A program made the translations under genes and the position numbers. From Betaproteobacteria bacterium (GTDB lineage: Bacteria > Pseudomonadota > Gammaproteobacteria > Burkholderiales > SG8-39): a stretch of 64,000 nucleotides of DNA. Shown here piece after piece: positions 52,377 through 60,539 of this stretch (its first letter is position 1; each line of letters starts with the position of its first letter). The notes beneath the pieces are model-generated. The model did not search any database and was not told where the DNA came from. It saw only the letters and a list, made by a program, of their open reading frames with translations. The stretch spans positions 1-64,000 of the forward strand of contig SCTX01000082.1 in NCBI GenBank assembly GCA_004298385.1. The letters are read 5' to 3'.

Positions 52377-53089
52377 CACTTCTGCCCGCCCGCCCGTACC
52401 GGCCACCTCTGCCAGGTAAAACACAGGTCCGGCGCAAGGCACTGCTCAGCATAGACAACCGTTTCCGCCCCCGCGCGAAGGTCCACCGCATAGCGTGCGG
52501 GCAGTAGCGGAAGATCTGCGCTTGGTTCATTGCCGAAAATCGCCGCGAGCCCCGCAATCGATCCAGACTCAACCCGTTCCTCGAACCAGGTCAGGCGCTG
52601 CGGATCTAGCCCCCTCAATTCGCTCCGCATCGGCGCCGCAACAACGCGAAGCGACAGGACGTCTTTCACCCCGAACCGGTACCCGGGCATGATGTCTCGA
52701 GCCCGCGTCCATAGGCTTGCCTGACTGGCACGAGCCGCTGCAGACCAGGACGGAGGTTCAGACAGCGACACATCGCGCCATTCCGTCGTGAGGCCAACCG
52801 CCCCGACGAGGCGCCCATTTTGCAGCCGCAGCACTTCCCGCTCTGCGCTGTACCACACCTCGATCGGGCCCTGTGCATGGCTGTCCAGGTTGCCCAGCGC
52901 AAGCAGAGCCACGCGGCCACCAAGGGTGACCCGGAGATAGCGGAAATTTGGATTCAGGCGGGCGTTATCAACGCCTAGGTTTCGCCCATAGGCGTAGGGC
53001 AAGGTCTGCAGGATTGCATTGCCGCCCGCGGAGCAAGCGGATAGCGTAGCGACCAACGAAAGTACCGCAGCGCGGACTTGGATTTTCAC
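52376..53089 (-). CDS. yjbF: YjbF/GfcB-like outer-membrane lipoprotein
   Basis: 237 residues from the GTG at 53089; the open frame continues upstream but that part is translated palindromic repeat. Lipoprotein signal KIQVRAAVLSLVATLSAC with lipobox LSAC. The mature part matches the YjbF/GfcB family by pattern (RYLRVTLGGRVALLALG, VEVWYSAEREVLRLQNGRLV-type strand with EVWYSAEREVLRL seen here, PARYAVDLRAG). In E. coli YjbF belongs to yjbEFGH, an exopolysaccharide export set. The stop overlaps the fusion gene start. Confidence 0.82.
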   Translation of the reverse strand: MKIQVRAAVLSLVATLSACSAGGNAILQTLPYAYGRNLGVDNARLNPNFRYLRVTLGGRVALLALGNLDSHAQGPIEVWYSAEREVLRLQNGRLVGAVGLTTEWRDVSLSEPPSWSAAARASQASLWTRARDIMPGYRFGVKDVLSLRVVAAPMRSELRGLDPQRLTWFEERVESGSIAGLAAIFGNEPSADLPLLPARYAVDLRAGAETVVYAEQCLAPDLCFTWQRWPVRAGGQK

Positions 53090-53149
53090 GTGTACTGGGA
53101 CGGAACTCAATGGCACTATCTTAAGCCATGCGCTCGCCGCTATGGGTTC

Positions 53150-53220
53150 CCTCTTTGATAAAGAGGAAAATGCCCTGGCCGGCATACGTCTCCCCCTTTT
53201 GCTAGAGGGGAACAAGGGGG
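53150..53220. repeat. Small palindromes between yjbE and yjbF
   Basis: CCTCTTT-GAT-AAAGAGG (53150-53166) and CCCCCTT...AAGGGGG (53192-53198 with 53214-53220). Typical intergenic palindromic filler; it separates the yjbE terminator from yjbF. A promoter for yjbF in 53221-53340 is possible but I see no clear one. Confidence 0.4.
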
Positions 53221-53336
53221 ATTTCACCGTGGGAACAATCGGGCGATCGATAGGCCCCTTTCCGACGTATTGTCCGCGTACCGCCCCGTCTTCTACTAAC
53301 TCGTCACAAAGCCCGCAACGTGTAGGACGCTACAGA

Positions 53337-53369
53337 AACAAAAAATCCTTGGCCACAGGCCAAGGATTT
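53337..53369 (-). terminator. Intrinsic terminator after yjbE
   Basis: 12-bp perfect stem AAATCCTTGGCC - ACA - GGCCAAGGATTT (53343-53369). On the minus strand the stem is followed by a T-run (GGATTTTTTG). It is a textbook terminator 18 nt after the yjbE stop, so yjbF and the fusion gene depend on read-through or their own promoter. Confidence 0.88.
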
Positions 53370-53386
53370 CGCTAAGTTCAGTCGAA

Positions 53387-53623
53387 TTACTTTGTCGTAG
53401 TTGTGGTCGTAGTCGTGGACGCGGCCGCGGTGCTGTCGTTTTGGGATGCGGCAATGGCTACTGCAACTATAGCCACGGTGGCGGCAATCATGCCGGCCGT
53501 CATCCCGCCGACCGCTACGGTTGTAGCCGGAACAGCACCAGCAACAGGTGCAGCGGGCGCTTGCGCCAAGGCACTGCCCGCAACAAATACGGACGCAATC
53601 AAAACAGCCAGCGCTTTCTTCAT
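53387..53623 (-). CDS. yjbE: YjbE-like small secreted protein
   Basis: 78 residues. Signal peptide MKKALAVLIASVFVAGSALA before QAP; Ala/Val/Gly-rich centre (VGGMTAGMIAATVAIVAVAIAA); tail QNDSTAAAS then eight threonines and K. E. coli YjbE has the same size, composition and poly-Thr tail and is the first gene of yjbEFGH. GGAGAG precedes the ATG. Tandem promoters lie 75-170 bp upstream, and a terminator directly follows, so it should be made in excess over the downstream genes. Confidence 0.8.
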   Translation of the reverse strand: MKKALAVLIASVFVAGSALAQAPAAPVAGAVPATTVAVGGMTAGMIAATVAIVAVAIAASQNDSTAAASTTTTTTTTK

Positions 53624-53698
53624 CTTTCTCTCCTGAATTTATCTGAGCAGAAACCGAACTCGAAGGAACATCCAAATAATGGGACGTAATCGGACGTT

Positions 53699-53794
53699 CA
53701 TTATCCACAAATACCAGAAAGTTGCAAGCTTGAACCGCCTAGCTCGCATTCTCTTTGATCGCCATTATCCACAAAAAATTAGAATGTTGCAAGC
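53699..53794 (-). promoter_or_regulatory. Tandem duplicated promoters overlapping DnaA boxes
   Basis: Two direct repeats of 31-32 bp (53699-53729 and 53763-53794). On the minus strand each reads TTGCAA, a spacer (16 nt in the proximal, 17 nt in the distal copy), then GATAAT: -35/-10 pairs for yjbE. Distal: -35 at 53787-53792, -10 at 53764-53769. Proximal: -35 at 53722-53727, -10 at 53700-53705. Each -10 lies inside TTATCCACA (plus strand 53701-53709 and 53765-53773), the consensus DnaA box. Confidence 0.65.
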
Positions 53795-53992
53795 CCTAGC
53801 CAGTCCGCTCCCCCCCTGCGCCCCGGAACAAATGCACGTTGGCAGTGAAATAGTCCTTATCGAGAATGATTGACGATCGACCGTCAAATCCTTTCTGCCT
53901 GCTGCAGGCGTCCAAATAGCCGCCGATTATCCCGGAGCAACGAGAGGAGAGTAGCAGCGACCCGGATGCTTAAGGTACCCATAATGCAAATT

Positions 53993-54097
53993 CTAATTAT
54001 CTTTCTGATCTAACCATCGTTCAAACATTTCAAAGTAGACGTTCTCCAGGGACATTGCCAAGCCGCGCGCATCGCACAACGGGCACGCAGCGATCAG
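53993..54097 (-). other. Coding-like in-frame stretch after the gspI stop
   Basis: Following the gspI TAG, the same frame is open for 34 codons to a second TAG (53993-53995). It includes CPLCDARGLA and then a possible 20-codon reading frame starting ATG at 54055 (MSLENVYFEMFERWLDQKDN). It looks protein-like but has no visible ribosome-binding site. Otherwise 53795-54097 holds no gene. Confidence 0.25.
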
Positions 54098-54520
54098 CTA
54101 TTTCAAGAACGCTTTGTTATCGCGCACTTTCTTGTAGCCCACCTGGCGCAAGGTGAAATCGAACCAGAGCGTCCCATCCGGGTTATTGACACGAACCATT
54201 GTGTCGTAAAGCGCGAGTTGGTACAGACCGATTCCCTGCGGATAGCTCACGCCGTCCTGGATCGGCGTGACCACCTTCGCGTTCCACGTCAGTCGGAATG
54301 CCGTGAAGGAAAACGCCCCCTCCGGCGTCAGCATGGGATTTACCGTGTGCATGAGCTCCAGCACGTTTGCCAGCGTCTGGGCGCGCGCGTTGGATTGCTG
54401 TAATCTGGACACCGAAGCGAGTTCGGTATTTATCCAGCTGAACAAGGCCGCCCCCGTGCCGCTGATCAACACCATGGCGACTACCGCTTCAAGCAAGCTA
54501 AAACCTCGCTGCCTTGTCAT
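54098..54520 (-). CDS. gspI: Type II secretion minor pseudopilin GspI
   Basis: 140 residues. Prepilin signal MTRQRG|FSLLEAVVAMVLISG with cleavage after Gly6 and Glu at +5. GspI caps the pseudopilus with GspJ and GspK. The C-terminal domain (TFRLTWN-like AFRLTWNAKVV, GLYQLALYDTMVRV) fits the family loosely, and its place after gspH supports the call. GspH stop and gspI start are 4 nt apart. Confidence 0.75.
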   Translation of the reverse strand: MTRQRGFSLLEAVVAMVLISGTGAALFSWINTELASVSRLQQSNARAQTLANVLELMHTVNPMLTPEGAFSFTAFRLTWNAKVVTPIQDGVSYPQGIGLYQLALYDTMVRVNNPDGTLWFDFTLRQVGYKKVRDNKAFLK

Positions 54521-54524
54521 CGCC

Positions 54525-54917
54525 TCAACTGCCGGAACTCACCTTGCAGGCGGGAGGAACGAGATCGAATCTTTCCATTACGTTATCGGGTGCGATCAAG
54601 GTCACTTCCCCGCCCCCGCAAATTCCGTTGAAAAGAAAAACGATCGGTTGCTTCACGCGAAGCTGCCAGCCCTCAGGCATTTCGATCGGATATTCCGCTC
54701 GGACATCAGACGCGCTGCTCGACAGCGTGACCGATTTACCGGACAAATATGCCTCGTAGCTCAATTCGCCTAAGCGGCCCAAAATCGCATCGCGTTCTGT
54801 TTTCAGCTGCGAAGTGCGCGCCATTCGCTCCATAGACGGAAACACCACCGCCGTCAGCAGCCCGACCAGGAAAAGCACAACCAGCAACTCGATCAGGGTA
54901 AATCCGCGCACTGGCAT
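54525..54917 (-). CDS. gspH: Type II secretion pseudopilin GspH
   Basis: 130 residues. Prepilin signal MPVRG|FTLIELLVVLFLVGLL, Glu at +5. The C-terminal part is a short beta domain (YPIEMPEGWQLRVKQPIVFLFNG, with ICGGGEVTL) as in GspH/FimT. It lies 18 nt after gspG. Confidence 0.85.
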   Translation of the reverse strand: MPVRGFTLIELLVVLFLVGLLTAVVFPSMERMARTSQLKTERDAILGRLGELSYEAYLSGKSVTLSSSASDVRAEYPIEMPEGWQLRVKQPIVFLFNGICGGGEVTLIAPDNVMERFDLVPPACKVSSGS

Positions 54918-54935
54918 TGCGACGCGCGCCCAGTC

Positions 54936-55373
54936 TCAGGGGGCAGGCAGATATCCGACGTCCGCGTCTGTACCTTCGCCGCCCCGCCTGCCGTCGGCGC
55001 CGAAGGAATACAAGGCGAAGGGCTGGCCTTTTGAGCCTGGCACCGAGTACTGATATGGCGTTCCCCAAGGATCAAGAGGAACGTCATCGTCCAGATACGG
55101 TCCGCGCCAACGGCCGCGAATCTTCTCGTCCTTGGGCGAGGTGTTAAGCAGCGCCAATCCCTCCTCGGGCGTGGGAAAGCGCCCGATATCGAGACGCATC
55201 GACTCGAGCGCCCCTTTCAACATTCTTACCTGCGTCTGCGCCGTCTGCACCTTGGACGAATCGACTTTTCCGAACAGCTTAGGTCCCACTAATCCGGCCA
55301 GCAGCCCAATGATCACCAACACCACCAACATTTCGATCAAGGTAAAACCAGCAACTTGACGATCTCGATTCAT
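54936..55373 (-). CDS. gspG: Type II secretion major pseudopilin GspG
   Basis: 145 residues. MNRDRQVAG|FTLIEMLVVLVIIGLLAGLVGPKLF is the classic GspG N-terminus, and KVQTAQTQVRMLKGALESMRLDIGRFPT with LDPWGTPYQY and YSFGADGRRGGEG are its signature blocks (calcium-binding loop at the end). The ATG at 55373 is used; longer in-frame codons only lengthen the leader. 92 bp separate it from gspF. Confidence 0.95.
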   Translation of the reverse strand: MNRDRQVAGFTLIEMLVVLVIIGLLAGLVGPKLFGKVDSSKVQTAQTQVRMLKGALESMRLDIGRFPTPEEGLALLNTSPKDEKIRGRWRGPYLDDDVPLDPWGTPYQYSVPGSKGQPFALYSFGADGRRGGEGTDADVGYLPAP

Positions 55374-55465
55374 TTGCGCAACCACACTAGAAAAAATTGC
55401 CAAAAAAAGTGGAACATGCAGTGGCAGCCATACCGCACCGATCTGCGCCATTTTACACGCAATGG

Positions 55466-56665
55466 CTATCGAACCGAGGTGCTCAAGCCCGTTATGGCCA
55501 TCATGATGGCGATCATGATGGTGCCGATCACCGCGCCGATCAACAAAATGGCCACTGGCTCCAGCAGAATCAGAAACCGTTTCATGCGCTCGCTCGCTGC
55601 TGTCTCGTGCAATGTAGCCAGCGTGCGCAGCATGGCTGCCAATTCACCAGAGCGCTCACCGACCCGGATCAGGTTCAGGCCTGTTGGGGCGAACATGGCG
55701 GTCGATGTCAAAGCGTCCGCCAGGCGTTTTCCGGCGCGTAGATCGCGCAGCGCCAACTGAAACTTGAATCGCATCTCGTCCAACCGCACGGCCTCCTGCG
55801 CCAGCTCCATTGCGCGCACAATGGGAACCCGGTTCTCAAGCAATATCCCAAGCAGCGCCGCCCATCGCCCGATCTCCATCTCCACCAGCCAGCGGCCCAG
55901 CAAGGGCGCCTGGGCTAGGCGCCTCCAGGCCCACGCCCGCACGCCGGGTCTGGAAAACGCAGCCACTACGGAAAAGATCAGCGCCAGCACTCCCAGACCG
56001 AGCCACAACAGATTTTCCTTTACGAACAATCCAAACTGCAATACCCAGACCGACAACAAGGGCAGATCGGCGCGGCTGTTCTTGAGCAAGTTGGCGAATT
56101 TCGGAACGACGACGATGAAGGTCAACAAGGTCGCGCCGATACCGGACAGCACCAGCACGCTCGGATAGATCAAGGCATTGCGCATCTCCTGCTGCACCCG
56201 CTCCTCGTACTCCATCTGGGTCGCCGCATCCGCCAGCGCCTGGGCGAGTTTCCCGGTCATCTCGGCCGCTGCCGTCATCTGGTACACGTAAGCCGGCAAT
56301 ATCAAGCCCGAATCGGACAATGCAGCCGAAAAGCGCGCCCCCCCGCGCAAAGCGGCATGCACGCGGGAGAATGCCTCGCCGATCTGACTGGCCGCATGCG
56401 CTCCCGCAAGCGACTCGACGGCCTCGCCCAGAGGGACTCCAGCCTTCAGCAGCGTTGCCAGTTCACGCAGCGCGAGGCGCCGGTCCTGTGCCGATGCCCG
56501 GCCGCGTTTCTTGGTCCCTTTGGCCGCATCAAGCTCCAGTAACGTCGGCGTCAGCCCCTGTTGCTGCAACAGGCGCACGGCCTCGGCCTGATTCGCAGCC
56601 GGCAAGTGGCCGCTAACCGCCTGCCCGGCCGCCCCCGTTGCCTGGTAGCGAAACTCCATGCTCAC
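55466..56665 (-). CDS. gspF: Type II secretion inner-membrane platform protein GspF
   Basis: 399 residues. Two GspF repeats with three hydrophobic helices (NALIYPSVLVLSGIGATLLTFIVVVPKF region about 165-195; ENLLWLGLGVLALIFSVVAAF; ILLIGAVIGTIMIAIMMAI at the end). ELATLLKAGVPLGEAVESLAG and GERSGELAAML are family blocks. The ATG overlaps the gspE stop (ATGA). Confidence 0.95.
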   Translation of the reverse strand: MSMEFRYQATGAAGQAVSGHLPAANQAEAVRLLQQQGLTPTLLELDAAKGTKKRGRASAQDRRLALRELATLLKAGVPLGEAVESLAGAHAASQIGEAFSRVHAALRGGARFSAALSDSGLILPAYVYQMTAAAEMTGKLAQALADAATQMEYEERVQQEMRNALIYPSVLVLSGIGATLLTFIVVVPKFANLLKNSRADLPLLSVWVLQFGLFVKENLLWLGLGVLALIFSVVAAFSRPGVRAWAWRRLAQAPLLGRWLVEMEIGRWAALLGILLENRVPIVRAMELAQEAVRLDEMRFKFQLALRDLRAGKRLADALTSTAMFAPTGLNLIRVGERSGELAAMLRTLATLHETAASERMKRFLILLEPVAILLIGAVIGTIMIAIMMAITGLSTSVR

Positions 56666-58365
56666 CCGCCCTCGTTATCCATGCCGGTGACGCGCAACAC
56701 CTCCTCCAGGCTGGTCAAACCCCGCCATGCCTTGATCAGTCCGTCCTCGCGCAGGCTGCGGCTGCCGGCAACGCGCGCCAACTGCGCCACCTCGGAAGAA
56801 GATGCGCGCCGCAGGATCGCCTTCTGCATGGCCTCGTCCACCGCAATCAACTCGTAGATGCCCAGCCGGCCGCTATAAGCCGTGCCACGGCACCGTTTGC
56901 ACCCCACCGGGGCGCGCCACTGAGCAGGCGCTGACATCAATTGAGGAATGCGCGCCTGCAGCGCCTGGATGCCGGGTGCGAAAGCCGCCTCCAACCGAGC
57001 CGGCTGCGCGCACTCGCACAGTTTACGCACGAGGCGCTGTGCCCCCACCGCGCGGACCGACGAGGCCACCAGAAACGGCTCCAGGCCCATATCCAGCAAG
57101 CGGTTGAAGGCGCCGGCCGCATCGTTGGTGTGCAGGGTGGATAGCACGAGATGGCCGGTCAAGGCCGACTGCACGGCGATCGCCGCCGTTTCTGAATCGC
57201 GCATCTCGCCGATCATGATGATGTCCGGATCGTGGCGCAGGATGGAGCGCAGCGCGCGCGCGAAATCGTAACCGATGTCGCTCTGCGCCTGAATCTGCAC
57301 CACCCCGCGCATCTGAAATTCGACCGGATCTTCCACCGTCACGATCTTGCGCGACTGATCGTTCACGCCCTCCAGCGCCGCGTATAGCGTGGTGCTCTTG
57401 CCCGAGCCGGTCGGCCCGGTAATCAGCACGATGCCGTGCGGCTGGGCAACCGCCTGCGTAAATTGCGCCAGATGATCCGGCTCCATGCCGAGGTGCGCCA
57501 ATTGCAGTTGCGCACGCTCCTTGGGCAGCAGGCGCGCCACCACCGATTCCCCGGTGGCACAGGGGATCACCGACACGCGCACATCCAGTTCCACGCCGCT
57601 CACCCGCACCGTGAGGCGGCCATCCTGCGGCAGGCGACGCTCCGCAATATCCAATCCCGACACCAGTTTGATCCGGGACACCAGTGCATCCATGCGCGCG
57701 CGCGGCAATTCCAGATGCGTCTGCAATACGCCGTCGATCCGGTAGCGCACCACAAGTTGCCGCGCTTCTGGCTCGAAGTGAATGTCCGAGGCTCCCGCAT
57801 CCGCGGCCGCGGACATGATCGCGTTGAGCAATTCGATTACCGGCGCCTCTTCCGCCAGTTCGCGCAGGTGGGCGACATCCTCCCCGCCGGGGGACTGACC
57901 GTCATCGTGCAGTTGGCGCAGTGCGGTCTCGAGATCCTGGCCGCGAGCCAGATACCATAGGCTGGCCTGCAGCGGGAAAGCCGCCGCCACCGCCTCGCGC
58001 AAGCCGCTATCCAGCGGGTTGCGGGCGACGCAATGGACGACGCCCTCCGCGCCTTGCCACAGCAGCAACTGCTGGGCCTGCAACCACTCGCCAGCCATCA
58101 CGCCTGCGCCAAGCGCTTCCCTGGCCAGCGGGAGATGCTGCCAAAGCGCCTGCGCATCGAGCAGCGGCAGATCCAGTTGCTGCGCCAGGACCGGCAATAG
58201 CACATCCTCGGACACGGCTCCCATGCGCACCAGGACTGCACCCAGCCGACCGCCGGATTCGCGCTGATAGGCCAACGCGCGCTCCACTTCGGCCGCCGGT
58301 ACATGGCCCTGCGCCACCAGCAACTCCCCAACCATCGCGGCCCGCTGTGCGCCTGCGTTCGTCAT
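56662..58365 (-). CDS. gspE: Type II secretion ATPase GspE
   Basis: 567-residue hexameric ATPase powering pseudopilus assembly. N-terminal MshEN-type domain (VGELLVAQGHVPAAEVERAL), then Walker A GPTGSGKST, the Asp box VEDPVEFQMRG, Walker B IIMIGEMRDSETA and the His box LVLSTLHTNDAAGA. The zinc-finger-like segment has CEC near KLCECAQP and CKRC later, so the usual first CxxC is shortened to CxC. Upstream, a bidirectional terminator separates it from the secreted-protein gene; a possible TATCAT -10 lies just before the start. Confidence 0.95.
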   Translation of the reverse strand: MTNAGAQRAAMVGELLVAQGHVPAAEVERALAYQRESGGRLGAVLVRMGAVSEDVLLPVLAQQLDLPLLDAQALWQHLPLAREALGAGVMAGEWLQAQQLLLWQGAEGVVHCVARNPLDSGLREAVAAAFPLQASLWYLARGQDLETALRQLHDDGQSPGGEDVAHLRELAEEAPVIELLNAIMSAAADAGASDIHFEPEARQLVVRYRIDGVLQTHLELPRARMDALVSRIKLVSGLDIAERRLPQDGRLTVRVSGVELDVRVSVIPCATGESVVARLLPKERAQLQLAHLGMEPDHLAQFTQAVAQPHGIVLITGPTGSGKSTTLYAALEGVNDQSRKIVTVEDPVEFQMRGVVQIQAQSDIGYDFARALRSILRHDPDIIMIGEMRDSETAAIAVQSALTGHLVLSTLHTNDAAGAFNRLLDMGLEPFLVASSVRAVGAQRLVRKLCECAQPARLEAAFAPGIQALQARIPQLMSAPAQWRAPVGCKRCRGTAYSGRLGIYELIAVDEAMQKAILRRASSSEVAQLARVAGSRSLREDGLIKAWRGLTSLEEVLRVTGMDNEGG

Positions 58366-58520
58366 TTCATAGCCTCAAACCGGCATCAACGCGACATGAT
58401 AGCCATTCCTTCCGGCCCCGGCGAGATCCAAATGCGGGACAAGAAGAAAGCCGACGTACAAGGCCGGCTCCAGTTCCCGGTAGCACTCGTCACGCGCCAG
58501 GTCGAACCTGAACTGGAATG

Positions 58521-58551
58521 AAAAAAGGCGGCTTGCGCCGCCTTTTTTTTT
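58521..58551. terminator. Bidirectional intrinsic terminator
   Basis: AAAAAAGGCGGC - TTGC - GCCGCCTTTTTT with T-runs in both directions (stem 58527-58532 with 58537-58542). It ends the minus-strand transcript of the secreted-protein gene before gspE. The flanking 58366-58520 has no supported gene. Confidence 0.92.
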
Positions 58552-58614
58552 ACTTCTGCAACCACTCGCCAAGTTACACGGGTATTTCCACCCCCGGCGA
58601 GGTATGCGAACCAA

Positions 58615-60087
58615 TTACTCCTTGCCGTGAATGATGGAGAATTGGCCGCTCGGCGTGAATACGTAGGTCTGCACATCCATGCCATTGGTCGGCGCAGTGA
58701 GTCGAACACGCGGACGCGCACCTACCGCCTGCGCGCCAAGTACTCCCTCGATAGCCGAGGAGGTTATCGTGGCGGCCCCACCGGACACCAAGTTCGAAAC
58801 AAGCGTCCCGGATGTGCCAACAACACCAGTCGTTTCATTGATAAATGCTCCAGAAACGTTGGCCGTGACCGTACCGGTATTAATGATGCGCAGAATCGTC
58901 GACCAGCCCGTATTCGCCGCCGGCACGTAGTTGCGTACGTCCACCTGCGAGCCGTTGTATGCCAGCGTGTACAGGCTGCCAGCCGCCGTGGTCGCCGCAT
59001 CCGTAGTGGTCGTCTTCGTGAACGTAAAGCTCGCCGTCGGCGTGCCAAGCGGTATCTGCGCCGTGGTCGCCGGCACAGTAAGGCAGACGTAGTTAGCAGT
59101 CCCTGATGTCGGCAATGTGCCGCCCGAGAACGTGAAGGTCGTCAACGCGGTGTTCAGGGTGCCCGAGCTACCTGCGACAATGCCAGCCGTGCAAGCAAGG
59201 TCCGTGGTCAGCGCCATGGTGGACGAGGCTTTGAAGGTCCCGGTAACCGTGCCGGCGAGAGTCGCCGCCGTGCCACGGCCCGCTATTGTATAGGCAGTCG
59301 TGCCGTCGACGGCCATCGTCGTGGCAACGTTCGTAAATGTGAGACTGCCGAGGTTAACGACGGTCGTGGAATTGGCGTTGGACGACGTCGTACCGGGCGC
59401 CGTAAAGCGGCTGCCAGGAGTGGTCGCCAATAGATCCACCTTCTGCGTCTCCGCCACTGCGAAAGTGCTGGATGCAGCAATTGCGGCAGTGATCGCCGAG
59501 CCAGAAGTTGCCAAAGTTACGGCAGTGCTTGCGCCATTGTCCAGATCAGCCGGCAAAGCGGTGCTCGCGCTAGGCGAACTCGAGGAACTCGCCATCGAGC
59601 CTTGAATCGTGACAGCACCGGCAGCAGCAGCCAGGGTGGTGTTAACGGCGCCCACGCTATTCGCTGCAGGGGTCCAAGTCATGGTACCGCCTACGCCAAT
59701 GGTCTGGTTAACGGTGCTGGTGTTGGTAATGGTAACCCTTACCGTCGACGAGTCAGTGACTATCGAGGTCGCAGTTGCGGCCAAGCCCGAGATGCCGGCG
59801 CCAAAAGCAAAATCGGCGACCGTCGCGGCCGCGAATGTTCCGCCGCTCAATCGCAGATACGCATAGATAACGCCGGAGGGGTTGATGACAATGCCGCCGG
59901 GGGTATTGAAAGTGTAGACCGCGGCCGAGGGTTTAATGAGCACGTTCGTAGCAGAAGCACTCGACCCGAACAGCTCTGTGGCAAACTTGACCGCTGTAGC
60001 AGACATTACACCCGCTTGCGCGCCGCCCGCCATATTCAGCAAGGCGCTGGCTACAGCTGCGTGAAGAATTACATTACTTCTTTTCAT
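58615..60087 (-). CDS. Thr/Ala/Ser/Gly-rich secreted surface protein, candidate T2SS substrate
   Basis: 490 residues, no family recognised. Sec signal peptide MKRSNVILHAAVASALLNMAGGAQA before GVM. The mature chain is built of short beta-prone stretches dominated by Thr, Ala, Ser, Gly and Val, with few charged residues and only two cysteines (LACTAG, NYVCLTV). The C-terminal 100 residues are more varied (GWSTILRIINTG, AQAVGARPRVRLTAP) and may be a folded domain. No PEP-CTERM or LPXTG tail. GGAG lies 9 nt before the ATG. Two near-consensus promoters and its own terminator suggest very high expression, as for an S-layer or extracellular matrix protein. Its position between the two T2SS arms suggests export by that system; inference only. 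Confidence 0.8.
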   Translation of the reverse strand: MKRSNVILHAAVASALLNMAGGAQAGVMSATAVKFATELFGSSASATNVLIKPSAAVYTFNTPGGIVINPSGVIYAYLRLSGGTFAAATVADFAFGAGISGLAATATSIVTDSSTVRVTITNTSTVNQTIGVGGTMTWTPAANSVGAVNTTLAAAAGAVTIQGSMASSSSSPSASTALPADLDNGASTAVTLATSGSAITAAIAASSTFAVAETQKVDLLATTPGSRFTAPGTTSSNANSTTVVNLGSLTFTNVATTMAVDGTTAYTIAGRGTAATLAGTVTGTFKASSTMALTTDLACTAGIVAGSSGTLNTALTTFTFSGGTLPTSGTANYVCLTVPATTAQIPLGTPTASFTFTKTTTTDAATTAAGSLYTLAYNGSQVDVRNYVPAANTGWSTILRIINTGTVTANVSGAFINETTGVVGTSGTLVSNLVSGGAATITSSAIEGVLGAQAVGARPRVRLTAPTNGMDVQTYVFTPSGQFSIIHGKE

Positions 60088-60194
60088 ATTTTAACTCCAT
60101 AAAATAGTTGATCAAACTATGTGCAGACACCTAGGTTGGTTCATCATGCAGCTTGCGTGCAAGTCTTAAAAAAACAGATTTAAGGCACATCGGT

Positions 60195-60320
60195 AATATA
60201 GCAGGCTAAAGCAATGTGTCAAGTGAACTAATTCGCACTCAAGCACAAGCACCGCACACCAACTCACCTATGCCACCCTTAACTGTCGACGAAGTATAGC
60301 AACGCGAAGCGACGTGTCAA
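60195..60320 (-). promoter_or_regulatory. Two tandem near-consensus promoters of the secreted-protein gene
   Basis: On the minus strand: TTGACA (60315-60320), 16 nt, TATACT (60293-60298); then TTGACA (60217-60222), 16 nt, TATATT (60195-60200). The two 28-bp units are alike over most positions and lie 98 bp apart, so one arose by duplication. Both face the gene at 60087, with a leader of about 100 nt from the nearer one. Confidence 0.8.
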
Positions 60321-60377
60321 CGCCGAGCCACCTTTTTCTGGAAGGCTGTTGCAGAAAAACAACAGGTTTGCTATTTC

Positions 60378-60407
60378 TTGTCATTTCTTTCTATTTTTCT
60401 TTATATT
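60378..60407 (+). promoter_or_regulatory. Candidate promoter of the gspJKLM operon
   Basis: TTGTCA (60378-60383), 18 nt of T-rich spacer, TATATT (60402-60407), 133 nt before the gspJ start. With the minus-strand promoters it makes 60088-60539 a divergent control region for the secreted protein and the second T2SS arm. The stretch is AT-rich compared with the genes. Confidence 0.5.
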
Positions 60408-60539
60408 CGCCGAAAATTTGCTTCGAAACAGAGCGATACCTCGGCTGGACACATCGTGCTAGGATCAAGGTGGTTTTGGCTGGCAAGCAAATGCAATAGC
60501 GTTCAGCCGGCCTCGAATTGCCCGCTTGACGGATGCCAG

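Noticed and set aside
53090-53227. Longer N-terminus of YjbF
   Set aside because: The extra codons are translated palindromic spacer; the lipoprotein signal begins at the GTG at 53089.
58375-58614. Small minus-strand gene between the secreted protein and gspE
   Set aside because: Part of the frame reads protein-like (RELEPALYVGFLLVPHL) but it runs through a strong bidirectional terminator and lacks a start with a ribosome-binding site.
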